The notes beneath the pieces are model-generated. The model was not told where the DNA came from and did no database searches. It saw nothing but the letters and a program-made list of their open reading frames with translations. Source: Rhodoferax sp. (GTDB lineage: Bacteria; Pseudomonadota; Gammaproteobacteria; Burkholderiales; Burkholderiaceae_C). From it: 64,000 nt of DNA. The stretch spans positions 1 to 64,000 of the forward strand of contig JACKLK010000013.1 in the NCBI GenBank assembly GCA_024236015.1, read 5' to 3'. This document shows positions 42,575 to 50,792 of the stretch, in pieces (the stretch's first letter is position 1; every line of letters starts with the position of its first letter). The position numbers and the translations under genes are program-made.

Positions 42575-43338
42575 CAGTGGTGCTCCCAATGCGGTTTGCG
42601 TTTGGCTAGGAATGCGACCAGGCCTTCGTTGGCATCGCGGGTCGACATCAGGCGCTCCAGATACAAGTGCTCGACCGCGCCCAGGCGCTGACGCACGTCG
42701 CGCACCATGGCGCCACGGGCCGCCAACACGGCGCAGGCCATGGCGGCGGCGCTCTTGTGCAGCAGATGCTCGTTGACATAGGCCAGCGCCGCGGTCTCGG
42801 GGTCGTCGAACACGGTGTGAACCAGGCCGATGCGGTTGGCTTCGGCGGCGCCGATCGCGCGCCCGGAGAACAGCAGGTCCTCGGCCGCCGGCTGGTTGAC
42901 TCGGTAGGGCAGCAGCACCGATGCCGCCGGTGCGAACACGCCCAGCTTCATCTCGGGCTGACCGAACACAGCGTCGGATGCCGCGAAGATCGGTCCGCCG
43001 GCCAGCGCCACTTCCAACCCGCCCCCCAGGCACTGGCCCCGCACGGCGACCAGGATCGGCGCCGGGAACTCCAGCATCGCCAGCACCAGTGCGTGCAGCG
43101 ATGCCAGCATCGCGGCGCAGCGGTCCGGAAGATGTTCCTCGACGCTGGCGCCGAAGCTGAAATGCGGGCCCTCGGCATCGAGCAGCACCGCGCGCAACGT
43201 CGTCAGCGTCCCATGGGCGCGCAGCGCGCCATGCAGGGCGGCGATCATCTCGGCGTCGACGATGTTGGCCTTGGGGCGCGAAAGCCTCAGGCGCAGCAAC
43301 GCGCCGTCGCATTCGAGCCAGTCCTTGAGCGGCGCCAT
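42574..43338 (-). CDS. dch: Cyclohexa-1,5-diene-1-carbonyl-CoA hydratase
   Basis: The 254-residue crotonase-family enzyme adds water to the dienoyl-CoA made by the reductase and gives 6-hydroxycyclohex-1-ene-1-carbonyl-CoA. The CoA/oxyanion-hole segments are GPHFSFGASVEEHLP and VRGQCLGGGLEVAL. The unusual GASVEEHLP wording is typical of Dch and not of generic enoyl-CoA hydratases. It lies between oah and bcrC with four-base or smaller spacing on both sides. Confidence 0.93.
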   Translation of the reverse strand: MAPLKDWLECDGALLRLRLSRPKANIVDAEMIAALHGALRAHGTLTTLRAVLLDAEGPHFSFGASVEEHLPDRCAAMLASLHALVLAMLEFPAPILVAVRGQCLGGGLEVALAGGPIFAASDAVFGQPEMKLGVFAPAASVLLPYRVNQPAAEDLLFSGRAIGAAEANRIGLVHTVFDDPETAALAYVNEHLLHKSAAAMACAVLAARGAMVRDVRQRLGAVEHLYLERLMSTRDANEGLVAFLAKRKPHWEHH

Positions 43339-43341
43339 GAT

Positions 43342-44469
43342 TCAGAGCCCGCGCCGGCCCTTGGGCTGGATGTCGTCATGCAGCGCGCCGACCCAGCTCT
43401 GGCCGGCCGCCAGCTTCTGGCGCAGCAGCACGAAGTCGACCTCGCGGTCGTCCTTGCTGCCTTCGTTGAAGGCGGTGAAACCCGAACGCGCCTCGGTCAT
43501 CATGTTCAGCGCCAGCCAGGCCCGGGCGTCCTCCTTGTTGCGGTTCCAGGCCTCCAGCTTGGGTTTGCGCAACTCCTCCAGCGTCTTGGTCGTGCAATCG
43601 GGAAAGGTCAGCAGGATCTTGGCGCACAACTCCTCGATACGGGCATCAAGCATGGACAGGTCGACGCTGCCGCGCGCCATCAAGGCCTTGCCTTCCTTGA
43701 GCGCTTCACCGGTCTTGGGCTCGCCGAAGGCGTTGCGGCCGAACTCGTCGACCTGCCGCTGGGTCTCGACCAGCGGATTGGCGACGAACCCTCCGTCCAC
43801 CTTGAGCGCCGGCACCACGTCGGTCAGGATGCCCATCTGGTAGGCCTTGTGCGCCGAAAACGGCTCGCACAACACGCAGGCGGCCATCGCGCGCTCCGCG
43901 CCCACGATGACCGGCAGAAAGTCGGTGGCGCCTCCGATCGGCGCCGAGCCGTGTTTCGGCCCGGCCTGGCCGAACCGGGCCAGATCGGAGGCGACCGAGA
44001 AGTCGCAGGCCATGCCGATCTCCTGGCCACCGCCGATGCGCATGCCGTTGACGCGGCAGATCACCGGCTTGTCGCAGGCCAGGATGCTCGACACCATGTC
44101 GTTGAACAGCCGCATGTACTGGCGGTATTCCTGCGGCTGGCCCGCATAATATTCGGCATATTCCTTGGTGTTGCCGCCGGTGCAGAACGCCTTGTCGCCG
44201 GTGCCGGTGAACACCACGCAGTTCACGTCCCGTGCATTGGAGGCCGCGCGCATCGCCAGGATGACTCCCTTGACCATGTCGGTCGTGTAGGAGTTGAACT
44301 GCGTCGGGTTGTCCAGGATGATCCAGGCGTTGTACAGCCCCGCAACCTCGGTGCCGTCGGGCCGCCGGGCGGGTCGCTTCTCGTAGCGCACACCGGGCTT
44401 GGACGTGTCGTCGACCAGATCGTGGTTCTTGAAATCGAGCATGTTGTTCATCGGGAGGGGGGCGTTCAT
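43342..44469 (-). CDS. oah: 6-oxocyclohex-1-ene-1-carbonyl-CoA hydrolase
   Basis: The 375-residue crotonase-family hydrolase opens the ring of 6-oxocyclohex-1-ene-1-carbonyl-CoA with two waters and gives 3-hydroxypimelyl-CoA. Motifs are GTGDKAFCTGGNTKEYAEYY and NGMRIGGGQEIGMACDFS, then KHGSAPIGGATDFLP, which distinguish Oah. It is over 100 residues longer than ordinary crotonases, as expected. It is three bases from dch and 24 from had. A second hydrolase of this superfamily, BadI-like, is encoded at 49417. Confidence 0.96.
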   Translation of the reverse strand: MNAPLPMNNMLDFKNHDLVDDTSKPGVRYEKRPARRPDGTEVAGLYNAWIILDNPTQFNSYTTDMVKGVILAMRAASNARDVNCVVFTGTGDKAFCTGGNTKEYAEYYAGQPQEYRQYMRLFNDMVSSILACDKPVICRVNGMRIGGGQEIGMACDFSVASDLARFGQAGPKHGSAPIGGATDFLPVIVGAERAMAACVLCEPFSAHKAYQMGILTDVVPALKVDGGFVANPLVETQRQVDEFGRNAFGEPKTGEALKEGKALMARGSVDLSMLDARIEELCAKILLTFPDCTTKTLEELRKPKLEAWNRNKEDARAWLALNMMTEARSGFTAFNEGSKDDREVDFVLLRQKLAAGQSWVGALHDDIQPKGRRGL

Positions 44470-44493
44470 GGTGTCTCCTGCAAAGGGGTCGGT

Positions 44494-45561
44494 CTATTGC
44501 GGCACGAGCACGGCACGGCGCGTGATCGCGCGCCTGTGCACCGCATCGAATACCTGGTTGATGTCGTCCAGTGCGTGGACTTCGACGAACGGCGCGATCT
44601 GCACCTTGCCGTCCAGCACCAGGTCGAGCGCTGCCGGGTAATACTCGGGCGGGCAGCCCCAGTTGCCCAGCGCACGGGCGTCGAAGGCCATCAGGTTGGA
44701 CAGCCGCAGCTCGACCTTGTCCATCGTGAATCCGACCACCGACAACGTGGCGCCGTGCACCAGCAGACTGTAGGCGGTGAGCTGGCCGGGCGCGGTGCCG
44801 GAACATTCGAAGATGCACCATTCGGTCTGGCGCAGCCCCTGCTGCGCGGCGAACTCGGCAATCGCCTTCTTGATCGCGCGGCTGTCGTGTTCGCGGCTGT
44901 TGATGGTGAGCGCCGCGCCGTGCGCAGCGATGGTTGCGAGCTTGCGCTCGTCCACATCGATCGCCACCACGGTGGCACCGAACGCGCGGGCCACCTGAAC
45001 GCAGTAGCCTCCGACACCGCCGGCGCCGATCACGATCGCCAGCGCGCCGTCGGCCACACCGGCACGGCGCACCGCCTGGTACGGCGTGGTCAGCGCGTCG
45101 GCGACGATGGAGACCTGCGGCAAGGTCAGGCCGGCCTCGGCCAGACGCGCCGGATCGACCGCGCACAGGCCCCGGCCCGGCACCACGATGTGCGAGGCAA
45201 ATCCGCCCTGGATGTCGTTGCCCGGCATCTTCTGCCCGCGGCAGATGGTTCCCAGGCCGCGCCGGCACAGATCGCAACTGCCGCACGGCAACACGGCCGG
45301 CACGATCACCGACTTCCCGATCCACGCCTCACTGCCGGCACCGGCGGCCACGACCGTGCCGCTGACCTCGTGGCCGAGCGCCAGCGGCAAGGGCTGGTTG
45401 GTGCGCACGCCATCGTAGAAGTAGCCCAGGTCGGTGTGGCACACGCCGCACCCGGCCACCGCCACCACGACCTCGCCGGCCTGCGGCTCGGCATGGAAGC
45501 CATCCCGCACCATCGGGGTTGCCGGTTGCGTCATCAGCCAGCGGTAGGCGTCGATTGTCAT
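44494..45561 (-). CDS. had: 6-hydroxycyclohex-1-ene-1-carbonyl-CoA dehydrogenase
   Basis: The 355-residue zinc-type alcohol dehydrogenase has GCGVCHTDLGYFYDG and LGHEVSG for the catalytic zinc, CGSCDLCRRGLGTIC for the structural zinc, and an NAD site, IGAGGVGGYCVQVARA. It oxidises the hydroxy intermediate made by Dch to the 6-oxo compound used by Oah. It is the first gene of the minus-strand operon. ATG at 45561 follows CAGGCCATG and faces the korA gene across 192 bases of regulatory DNA. Confidence 0.95.
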   Translation of the reverse strand: MTIDAYRWLMTQPATPMVRDGFHAEPQAGEVVVAVAGCGVCHTDLGYFYDGVRTNQPLPLALGHEVSGTVVAAGAGSEAWIGKSVIVPAVLPCGSCDLCRRGLGTICRGQKMPGNDIQGGFASHIVVPGRGLCAVDPARLAEAGLTLPQVSIVADALTTPYQAVRRAGVADGALAIVIGAGGVGGYCVQVARAFGATVVAIDVDERKLATIAAHGAALTINSREHDSRAIKKAIAEFAAQQGLRQTEWCIFECSGTAPGQLTAYSLLVHGATLSVVGFTMDKVELRLSNLMAFDARALGNWGCPPEYYPAALDLVLDGKVQIAPFVEVHALDDINQVFDAVHRRAITRRAVLVPQ

Positions 45562-45637
45562 GGCCTGGTCCTTTCCGTCCGTCGTCCGGGGCTCCGTTCG
45601 GAGCCACGCGGGCGCAATATTCGTATAGCGGTACCGT

Positions 45638-45656
45638 AATGCGTGTTTTGTGCATT
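45638..45656. promoter_or_regulatory. Palindrome in the had/korA divergent region
   Basis: AATGC (45638-45642) and GCATT (45652-45656) are perfect arms around nine bases. It lies 77 bases from had and about 98 from korA, in the centre of the divergent promoter region. It is a candidate operator for a substrate-responsive regulator. The known BzdR and BoxR sites contain TGCA elements, and one TGCA occurs here at 45651-45654. Confidence 0.45.
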
Positions 45657-45682
45657 GTGGAGGGAGTTTGCCTGCGCGACCT

Positions 45683-45696
45683 TTGATCTGGATCAG
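45683..45696 (+). promoter_or_regulatory. FNR-type box controlling korA and possibly had
   Basis: TTGATCTGGATCAG matches TTGAT-N4-ATCAA in nine of ten half-site positions. If it is centred at -41.5 the korA transcript would begin near 45731. TTTACT at 45719-45724 then falls at the -10 position. This is the class II geometry also seen at 2634. It explains oxygen repression of the aromatic pathway. Confidence 0.65.
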
Positions 45697-45753
45697 ACCC
45701 GGTCGCGCTTGTCGCCGGTTTACTCGAACCAGTTCGACGCGCAGGAGCCCCAC

Positions 45754-47568
45754 GTGGACATCCCGACCAGACCCGACACCCAAGCCCGCGCTGCGGCAGC
45801 ACCGGCGGCTGCCGCAACCCGCAGCAGCCTCTCCATCGCGATCGCCGGCAGCGGCGGCAGCGGCGTCATGACGGCCGGCACGCTGCTGCTCGATGCCGCA
45901 GCCCGGGCCGGCCTGTACGGCCTGATGGTGCGCACCAGCGGTCCGCAGATCCGCGGCGGCGAGGCGGCCGCGCTGCTGCGCCTGGGTCACGAACCGATGG
46001 AGTCGCTGGACGATCGCTTCGATCTGCTGCTGGCCATCGACTGGCTCAACGTGCACCGCTTCGCCGACGAGATACCGCTGCATCCCGACGGGCTGGTCAT
46101 CGGCGGCGCCGAGGGCGACCCGGTGCCGCCGGTGTTCCTGGCCAGCGGCGCGCGCGCGCTGTCGCTGCCGCTGAAGAAGATGGCCAAGGCGGTACCGGGC
46201 AGCTGGATCAACATGCTCGCGCTGGGACTGACGGGTGCACTCGCGGGCCTTGCGGCCGATGCCCTCGAAGCGGCATTGCGCCACAGCTGGAAACGCTCGG
46301 AAAGCGCACTCGACGCGAACCTGAAAGCGCTGCGCGCCGGCATGGATGCGGCGGCCGACATCGGTGGCTTTCCGCGCCTGGCACGCCCCCGCGAACTGCC
46401 GACACAGCCGCCGCGGCCACGCTGGCAGATCAGCGGCAACGAGGCCGCAGGCTTCGGTGCCGTGCGCGGCGGCATCCGCTTCGTCGCCGCCTATCCGATC
46501 ACACCGGCGACCGAACTGCTCGAATGGATGGCACCGGCGCTGGCCCAGGTCGGGGGCAGCTTGCTGCAGGCCGAGGACGAACTGGCGTCGATCAACATGG
46601 TCATCGGCGCATCGTATGGCGGCGTACCCGCGCTGACGGCCACATCCGGGCCGGGCCTGGCGCTGATGACCGAAAGCATCGGCCTGGCAGTGGCCTCGGA
46701 AGTGCCGATCGTGGTCGTCGACGTGATGCGCGGCGGTCCGTCCACCGGCATACCGGCCAAGAGCGAACAGAGCGACCTGTCCTATGCGGTCAGCGGCCTG
46801 CATGGCGACGCGCCACGGCTGGTGCTGGCACCGCGCTCGATTTCCGATTGCCTGGACACCACCGCCTGGGCGGTGGAGCTGGCCGAGGCATTGCAGGCAC
46901 CGGCGATCGTGCTGTCGGACCAGTTCATGGGCCAGTCGCGCGCCATCATCGACCGTCCGGCATCGGAGCCCGTCGCACCCCGGCGTCTGACCGCCGCGGC
47001 GCACACGCCGGACTACAAGCGCTACCGCGACACGCCGTCTGGCGTCTCGCCGATGGCAATCCCCGGCACACCCGGCGTCGAATACACCGCCGACGGGCTG
47101 GAACATTCCGAATCGGCCTTGCCCAGCAGCCAGGCGCACGATCACCGGTTGCAGCTCGACAAACGTGCGCGCAAGCTGATGCTGCACGACTACGGCAGCC
47201 GCTGGGCCGACATCGACGGTGCTGGCGCGCGCGCGATCATCACCTTCGGGTCGGCCAGCGGCCCGGTGGGCGAGGCCGTGCGGCGCGCGCGCCAGAGCGG
47301 CGTGCAGGTGCGGCTGCTCGTGCTGCGCCTGCTCGCGCCCTTGCAGGCCGCGGCTTTCGATCTGGCGCTGGCCGGCGTCGAGCAGGTCATGGTGGTCGAG
47401 CAGAACCATGGCGCGCAACTGCTGCGTTACCTGCGCGGCATGCTCGACCTGCCCGGCCGGCCGACCGGGTTCAACCGGCCCGGCCCGCTGCCCTTGCGGC
47501 CGGCCGAGTTGTGCGCGGTCATCACCGCCTGGTCCGGCCATTCGACGCTTCAAGGGGAACCCGCATGA
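45754..47568 (+). CDS. korA: 2-oxoglutarate:ferredoxin oxidoreductase, fused gamma-alpha subunit
   Basis: The 604-residue protein has a gamma domain first (AGSGGSGVMTAGTLLLDAA) and an alpha domain from about residue 225 (GNEAAGFGAVRGGIRFVAAYPITPATELLEW). With KorB it oxidises 2-oxoglutarate to succinyl-CoA and reduces ferredoxin, which feeds benzoyl-CoA reductase. The GTG at 45754 is chosen because AGGAG lies six bases upstream. An upstream ATG at 45643 would place the FNR box inside the gene and is rejected. It overlaps korB by ATGA. Confidence 0.93.
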   Translation: MDIPTRPDTQARAAAAPAAAATRSSLSIAIAGSGGSGVMTAGTLLLDAAARAGLYGLMVRTSGPQIRGGEAAALLRLGHEPMESLDDRFDLLLAIDWLNVHRFADEIPLHPDGLVIGGAEGDPVPPVFLASGARALSLPLKKMAKAVPGSWINMLALGLTGALAGLAADALEAALRHSWKRSESALDANLKALRAGMDAAADIGGFPRLARPRELPTQPPRPRWQISGNEAAGFGAVRGGIRFVAAYPITPATELLEWMAPALAQVGGSLLQAEDELASINMVIGASYGGVPALTATSGPGLALMTESIGLAVASEVPIVVVDVMRGGPSTGIPAKSEQSDLSYAVSGLHGDAPRLVLAPRSISDCLDTTAWAVELAEALQAPAIVLSDQFMGQSRAIIDRPASEPVAPRRLTAAAHTPDYKRYRDTPSGVSPMAIPGTPGVEYTADGLEHSESALPSSQAHDHRLQLDKRARKLMLHDYGSRWADIDGAGARAIITFGSASGPVGEAVRRARQSGVQVRLLVLRLLAPLQAAAFDLALAGVEQVMVVEQNHGAQLLRYLRGMLDLPGRPTGFNRPGPLPLRPAELCAVITAWSGHSTLQGEPA

Positions 47569-48401
47569 ACGACTGTGCAACAGCACCCGTCTTGAGCGCG
47601 TCCGACTACAAGTCGGCGACCAAGCCCATCTGGTGCCCGGGCTGTGGTGACTTCACGGTGCTCGGCGCCATCACCCGCGCGCTGGCGCAGCTGCAGCTGC
47701 CGCCGCACGAGGTCGCGGTGGTCTCGGGCATCGGATGCTCGTCGCGCATTCCGGCCTACACCACCTGTTATGGTTTTCACGGCGTGCACGGCCGTTCGCT
47801 GGCCGCGGCCACCGGGTTGAAGGTGGCCCGGCCGGAGTTGACGGTGCTGGTGGCCAGCGGCGACGGCGACGGTTATTCGATCGGCGGCAACCACTTCCTG
47901 CATGCCTGCCGGCGCAACGTCGACCTGACCTACATCGTCATGGACAACCATGTCTACGGCATGACCAAGGGCCAGGCTTCGCCGACCACCGAGCCGGATT
48001 GGGACAACAAGCTCTCGCCCGGTGGCTCGGGCGTGCGTTCGTTCCATCCGCTGGTGATCGCGCTGGCCGCGGGTGCGAATTTCGTCGCCCGGGCCTTCGC
48101 CGGCGATCAGAACGGCACCGCCGGCATCATCGCGCAGGCGGTGCGCCATCCCGGCTTTTCCTTCATCGAGATCCTCAGTCCCTGCGTGACGTTCCGGCCC
48201 GAACAACGCGCATGGAAGGAGCGGGTGCACCACGCCACCGTCGATCCCACCGACGATCCGGCCCGCGCGGCGCGGCGCATCATGACCGACGACGGATTCA
48301 ACCTCGGTGTGTTGTATGCCGGTGACCGGGAGCCCTACCGCCACAAGCGCAAGCCGGCGTTTCGCACGATGCAGGACCTGGAACAGGAGTTCGCGGTATG
48401 A
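47565..48401 (+). CDS. korB: 2-oxoglutarate:ferredoxin oxidoreductase, beta subunit
   Basis: The 278-residue subunit holds thiamine diphosphate and a [4Fe-4S] cluster: WCPGCGDFTVL and GIGCSSRIP for cysteines, GDGDGYSIGGNHFLHACRRN and MDNHVYGMTKGQ for the cofactor and metal. Wording and length match KorB rather than pyruvate enzymes. In Thauera korAB stand next to the bcr genes, which supports 2-oxoglutarate as substrate. It overlaps both neighbours by ATGA. Confidence 0.93.
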   Translation: MNDCATAPVLSASDYKSATKPIWCPGCGDFTVLGAITRALAQLQLPPHEVAVVSGIGCSSRIPAYTTCYGFHGVHGRSLAAATGLKVARPELTVLVASGDGDGYSIGGNHFLHACRRNVDLTYIVMDNHVYGMTKGQASPTTEPDWDNKLSPGGSGVRSFHPLVIALAAGANFVARAFAGDQNGTAGIIAQAVRHPGFSFIEILSPCVTFRPEQRAWKERVHHATVDPTDDPARAARRIMTDDGFNLGVLYAGDREPYRHKRKPAFRTMQDLEQEFAV

Positions 48402-48970
48402 ACGACGCCCGACAACATGGTCAGCGCCCCGGCACGGCGCGCCGCGATGCCCCCGCCGAACACGTGCCGGCGACGCTCGACGCCTTCATGGCCCAGGCGC
48501 TGGCGATGGAGTTCGAGGCGGTCGAGCGCTACACCGAATTCGCCGATGCGATGCAGACGCACAACAACCCCGAGGTCGCTGCGCTGTTCCGCACCATGGC
48601 CGGCTACGAAACCCGGCACGCGCAAGCCATCATGCAGAACATGGGGTGGACCGAGGCCCCGCCGGTTCCCCATGATCAGGTCGCCTGGCCCGGCTTCGAC
48701 GCACCCGAAGCGGCGCCCATCGATGCGATCCACTACCTGATGCAGCCCTGGCACGCGCTGGAGCTGGCGCTGGCCGCGGAACAGCGCGCAGAGGCATTCT
48801 TCGGCGCCCTGGCCGAGGCCGCCACGACGGACGCCGTGCGCGCAGCCGCGCGGGAACTGCAGGCCGAGGAAGCCGAACATGTCGCCCTGGTACGCCAATG
48901 GATGGAGAAGGTGCCGCGGCCCGACAACGACTGGGCGGCCGACCCGGACCCGCCGCGCTACACCGACTGA
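48398..48970 (+). CDS. Ferritin-like (rubrerythrin-type) diiron protein
   Basis: The 190-residue four-helix-bundle protein has iron-ligand motifs EFEAVERYTEFADAM, ETRHAQ (ExxH), AAEQRAEAFF and EEAEH (ExxH). No rubredoxin cysteine pair is present, so it is an erythrin without its own electron carrier. It is translationally coupled to korB. A role in protecting oxygen-sensitive enzymes of this locus from peroxide or oxygen is plausible but only inferred. Confidence 0.8.
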   Translation: MNDARQHGQRPGTARRDAPAEHVPATLDAFMAQALAMEFEAVERYTEFADAMQTHNNPEVAALFRTMAGYETRHAQAIMQNMGWTEAPPVPHDQVAWPGFDAPEAAPIDAIHYLMQPWHALELALAAEQRAEAFFGALAEAATTDAVRAAARELQAEEAEHVALVRQWMEKVPRPDNDWAADPDPPRYTD

Positions 48971-48997
48971 CGCATCACGCCATTGCCGGGACACCCC

Positions 48998-49393
48998 ATG
49001 CAGCACCTGCTTCCTGAAGGATGGACACCGCCGGTCGGCTACAGCAACGGCATCGCCGTGCCTGCCGGGCGCATGGTCTTCATCGCCGGCCAGGTCGGCT
49101 GGAATGCGCGCCAGGAATTCGCGTCCGACCGGATCACGCCCCAGTTCGCGCAGGCCCTGGACAACGTGCTCGCGGTACTGGCCGTGGCCGGCGGCCAGGC
49201 GCACCATATCTGCCGCATCACCGCCTACTGCTGCAACAAGCCCGCCTACCTCGCCGCACGGGGCGAACTCGGCGCGGTGTGGCGCGAGCGCATGGGTCGG
49301 CACTACCCTGCCATGAGCATGGTCTTCGTGAGCGACCTGCTCGACCATCCGGCGCAGATCGAACTCGAAGCCACGGCGGTGCTGCCGGTCTGA
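48998..49393 (+). CDS. RidA (YjgF/Rid) family protein
   Basis: The 131-residue protein has the Rid layout: GYSNGIAVPAGRMVFIAGQVGW near the start and MVFVSDLLDHPAQIELEATAVL at the end, but the family Arg in this region is not obvious. Classical RidA hydrolyses reactive enamines and imines. Members in catabolic operons often act on other intermediates. ATG at 48998 is preferred to TTG at 48983. It stands between the ferritin-like gene and badI, with 24 bases to the latter. Confidence 0.82.
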   Translation: MQHLLPEGWTPPVGYSNGIAVPAGRMVFIAGQVGWNARQEFASDRITPQFAQALDNVLAVLAVAGGQAHHICRITAYCCNKPAYLAARGELGAVWRERMGRHYPAMSMVFVSDLLDHPAQIELEATAVLPV

Positions 49394-49416
49394 GCCGCAC
49401 ACAACCAGGAGATGCA

Positions 49417-50199
49417 ATGGACTACCAGGACATTCTGTACGACATCCAGGACGGAGCCTGCTGGATCACGATCAACCGGCCCGAGCGCATGAACGCGTTT
49501 CGCGGCCAGACCTGCGATGAGCTGATCCACGCGCTGCAGCGCGCGGCCAGCGACCGCAAGGTCGGTGTCATCGTGCTCGCGGGCGCCGGCGACAAGGCCT
49601 TTTGCACCGGCGGCGACCAGTCCGCACACGCCGGCCAGTACGATGGCCGGGGCACGATCGGACTGCCCATCGAAGAACTGCATGCCGCGATCCGCGATGC
49701 ACCCAAGCCGGTGATCGCCCGCGTGCAAGGCTACGCGATCGGCGGCGGCAACGTGTTGTGCACCCTTTGCGACCTGACCATCGCGTCCGAGCGCGCGGTG
49801 TTCGGGCAGGTCGGCCCCAAGGTCGGTTCGGTCGATCCGGGTTATGGCACCGCCCTGCTGGCACGGGTGGTCGGCGAGAAGAAGGCGCGCGAGATGTGGT
49901 ACCTGTGCCGCCGCTACCCGGCGGCCGAGGCGCTCGCCATCGGCCTGATCAACAGGATGGTTCCGCACGAAAGACTCGACGACGAGGTGCGTACCTGGTG
50001 CAACGAGATCATGGAACGCAGCCCGACGGCGCTGGCGATCGCCAAGCGTTCGTTCAACATGGATACCGCGCACCAGAGCGGCATCGCCGGCATGGGCATG
50101 CTTGCACTCAAGCTGTACTACGACACCGAGGAATCGCGCGAAGGCGTGCGCGCGTTCCAGGAAAAGCGCAAGCCCGACTTCCGACGCCGGGTCGAATGA
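49417..50199 (+). CDS. badI: 2-ketocyclohexanecarboxyl-CoA hydrolase (BadI-type)
   Basis: The 260-residue crotonase/MenB-family enzyme opens the ring of 2-ketocyclohexane-1-carboxyl-CoA to pimelyl-CoA. Conserved stretches are MDYQDILYDIQDGACWITIN, DKAFCTGGDQSAHAG, YDGRGTIGLPIEELHAAIRD, and FGQVGPKVGSVDPGYGTALL. As I recall the Rhodopseudomonas palustris BadI sequence, similarity runs end to end at the same length. The dehydrogenase and dehydratase partners BadH and BadK are not in the window. It is surprising next to oah; see findings. Confidence 0.88.
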   Translation: MDYQDILYDIQDGACWITINRPERMNAFRGQTCDELIHALQRAASDRKVGVIVLAGAGDKAFCTGGDQSAHAGQYDGRGTIGLPIEELHAAIRDAPKPVIARVQGYAIGGGNVLCTLCDLTIASERAVFGQVGPKVGSVDPGYGTALLARVVGEKKAREMWYLCRRYPAAEALAIGLINRMVPHERLDDEVRTWCNEIMERSPTALAIAKRSFNMDTAHQSGIAGMGMLALKLYYDTEESREGVRAFQEKRKPDFRRRVE

Positions 50200-50238
50200 C
50201 CGGGCGGCCCACGGGCATTTGGTAACGAGGACAAGGCC

Positions 50239-50790
50239 ATGTTGCAGATCATCATCCAGGGCCGCGGTGGCCAGGGTGCGCAGACCGCGGGGCAGTTGCT
50301 CGCGCATGCGTTCTTCGCCGCCGGCCGGCAGGTGCAGGCGTTCGCCAGTTATGGCGGCGCCCGGCGCGGCACCCCGGTGAGTTCGTTCCTGCGCGTCGAC
50401 GAGCGGCCGATCCGCCTGCGGTGCGACATCGAACGGGCCGACGCCATCCTGTGTTTCGACGCCAGCCTGCTCGAGGGCCGCCTGCTGGCCGCGGCCCACC
50501 CCGAAACACTGATCGTCGTCAATTCGGCGCGCGGATCCGAAGCACTGCGCCAGGCCCTGCCCGGTTACCGGCTGATCGCCGTCGACGGCCTGGCAATCTC
50601 GCGCGCGCACGGCCTGGGCCGCATCGTCAATTCGGCCCTGCTCGGCGCACTGGCGCGTGCCATCGGCAACCCGCCGCTGCCGGTACTCGAACAACTGCTG
50701 CTGACGCAGTCGCCCAAGCTGCAGGACGAGAACGTGGCAGCCTGCCGCGCGGGTTACCACGACGTCGACACCGCGTTGCAGGAGGCATGA
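50239..50790 (+). CDS. padE: 2-oxoacid:acceptor oxidoreductase gamma subunit (phenylglyoxylate dehydrogenase)
   Basis: The 183-residue gamma subunit begins MLQIIIQGRGGQGAQTAGQL, the usual motif, followed by FASYGGARRGTPVSSFLRV. With the alpha and beta subunits it forms a pyruvate:ferredoxin-oxidoreductase-type enzyme. Phenylglyoxylate is the inferred substrate because padB and padC follow in the same region and an FAD-containing subunit is present, as in the Aromatoleum evansii enzyme. It overlaps none of its neighbours; the next start is two bases after its stop. Confidence 0.82.
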   Translation: MLQIIIQGRGGQGAQTAGQLLAHAFFAAGRQVQAFASYGGARRGTPVSSFLRVDERPIRLRCDIERADAILCFDASLLEGRLLAAAHPETLIVVNSARGSEALRQALPGYRLIAVDGLAISRAHGLGRIVNSALLGALARAIGNPPLPVLEQLLLTQSPKLQDENVAACRAGYHDVDTALQEA

Positions 50791-50792
50791 GC

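Noticed and set aside
42667..45639. A 990-codon open frame on the plus strand
   Set aside because: It runs opposite bcrC, dch, oah and had, whose identities are certain.
45643..45753. An upstream ATG for korA at 45643
   Set aside because: It has no good ribosome site, gives a non-homologous 37-residue extension, and would place the FNR-type box inside the coding region. GTG at 45754 has AGGAG at the right distance.
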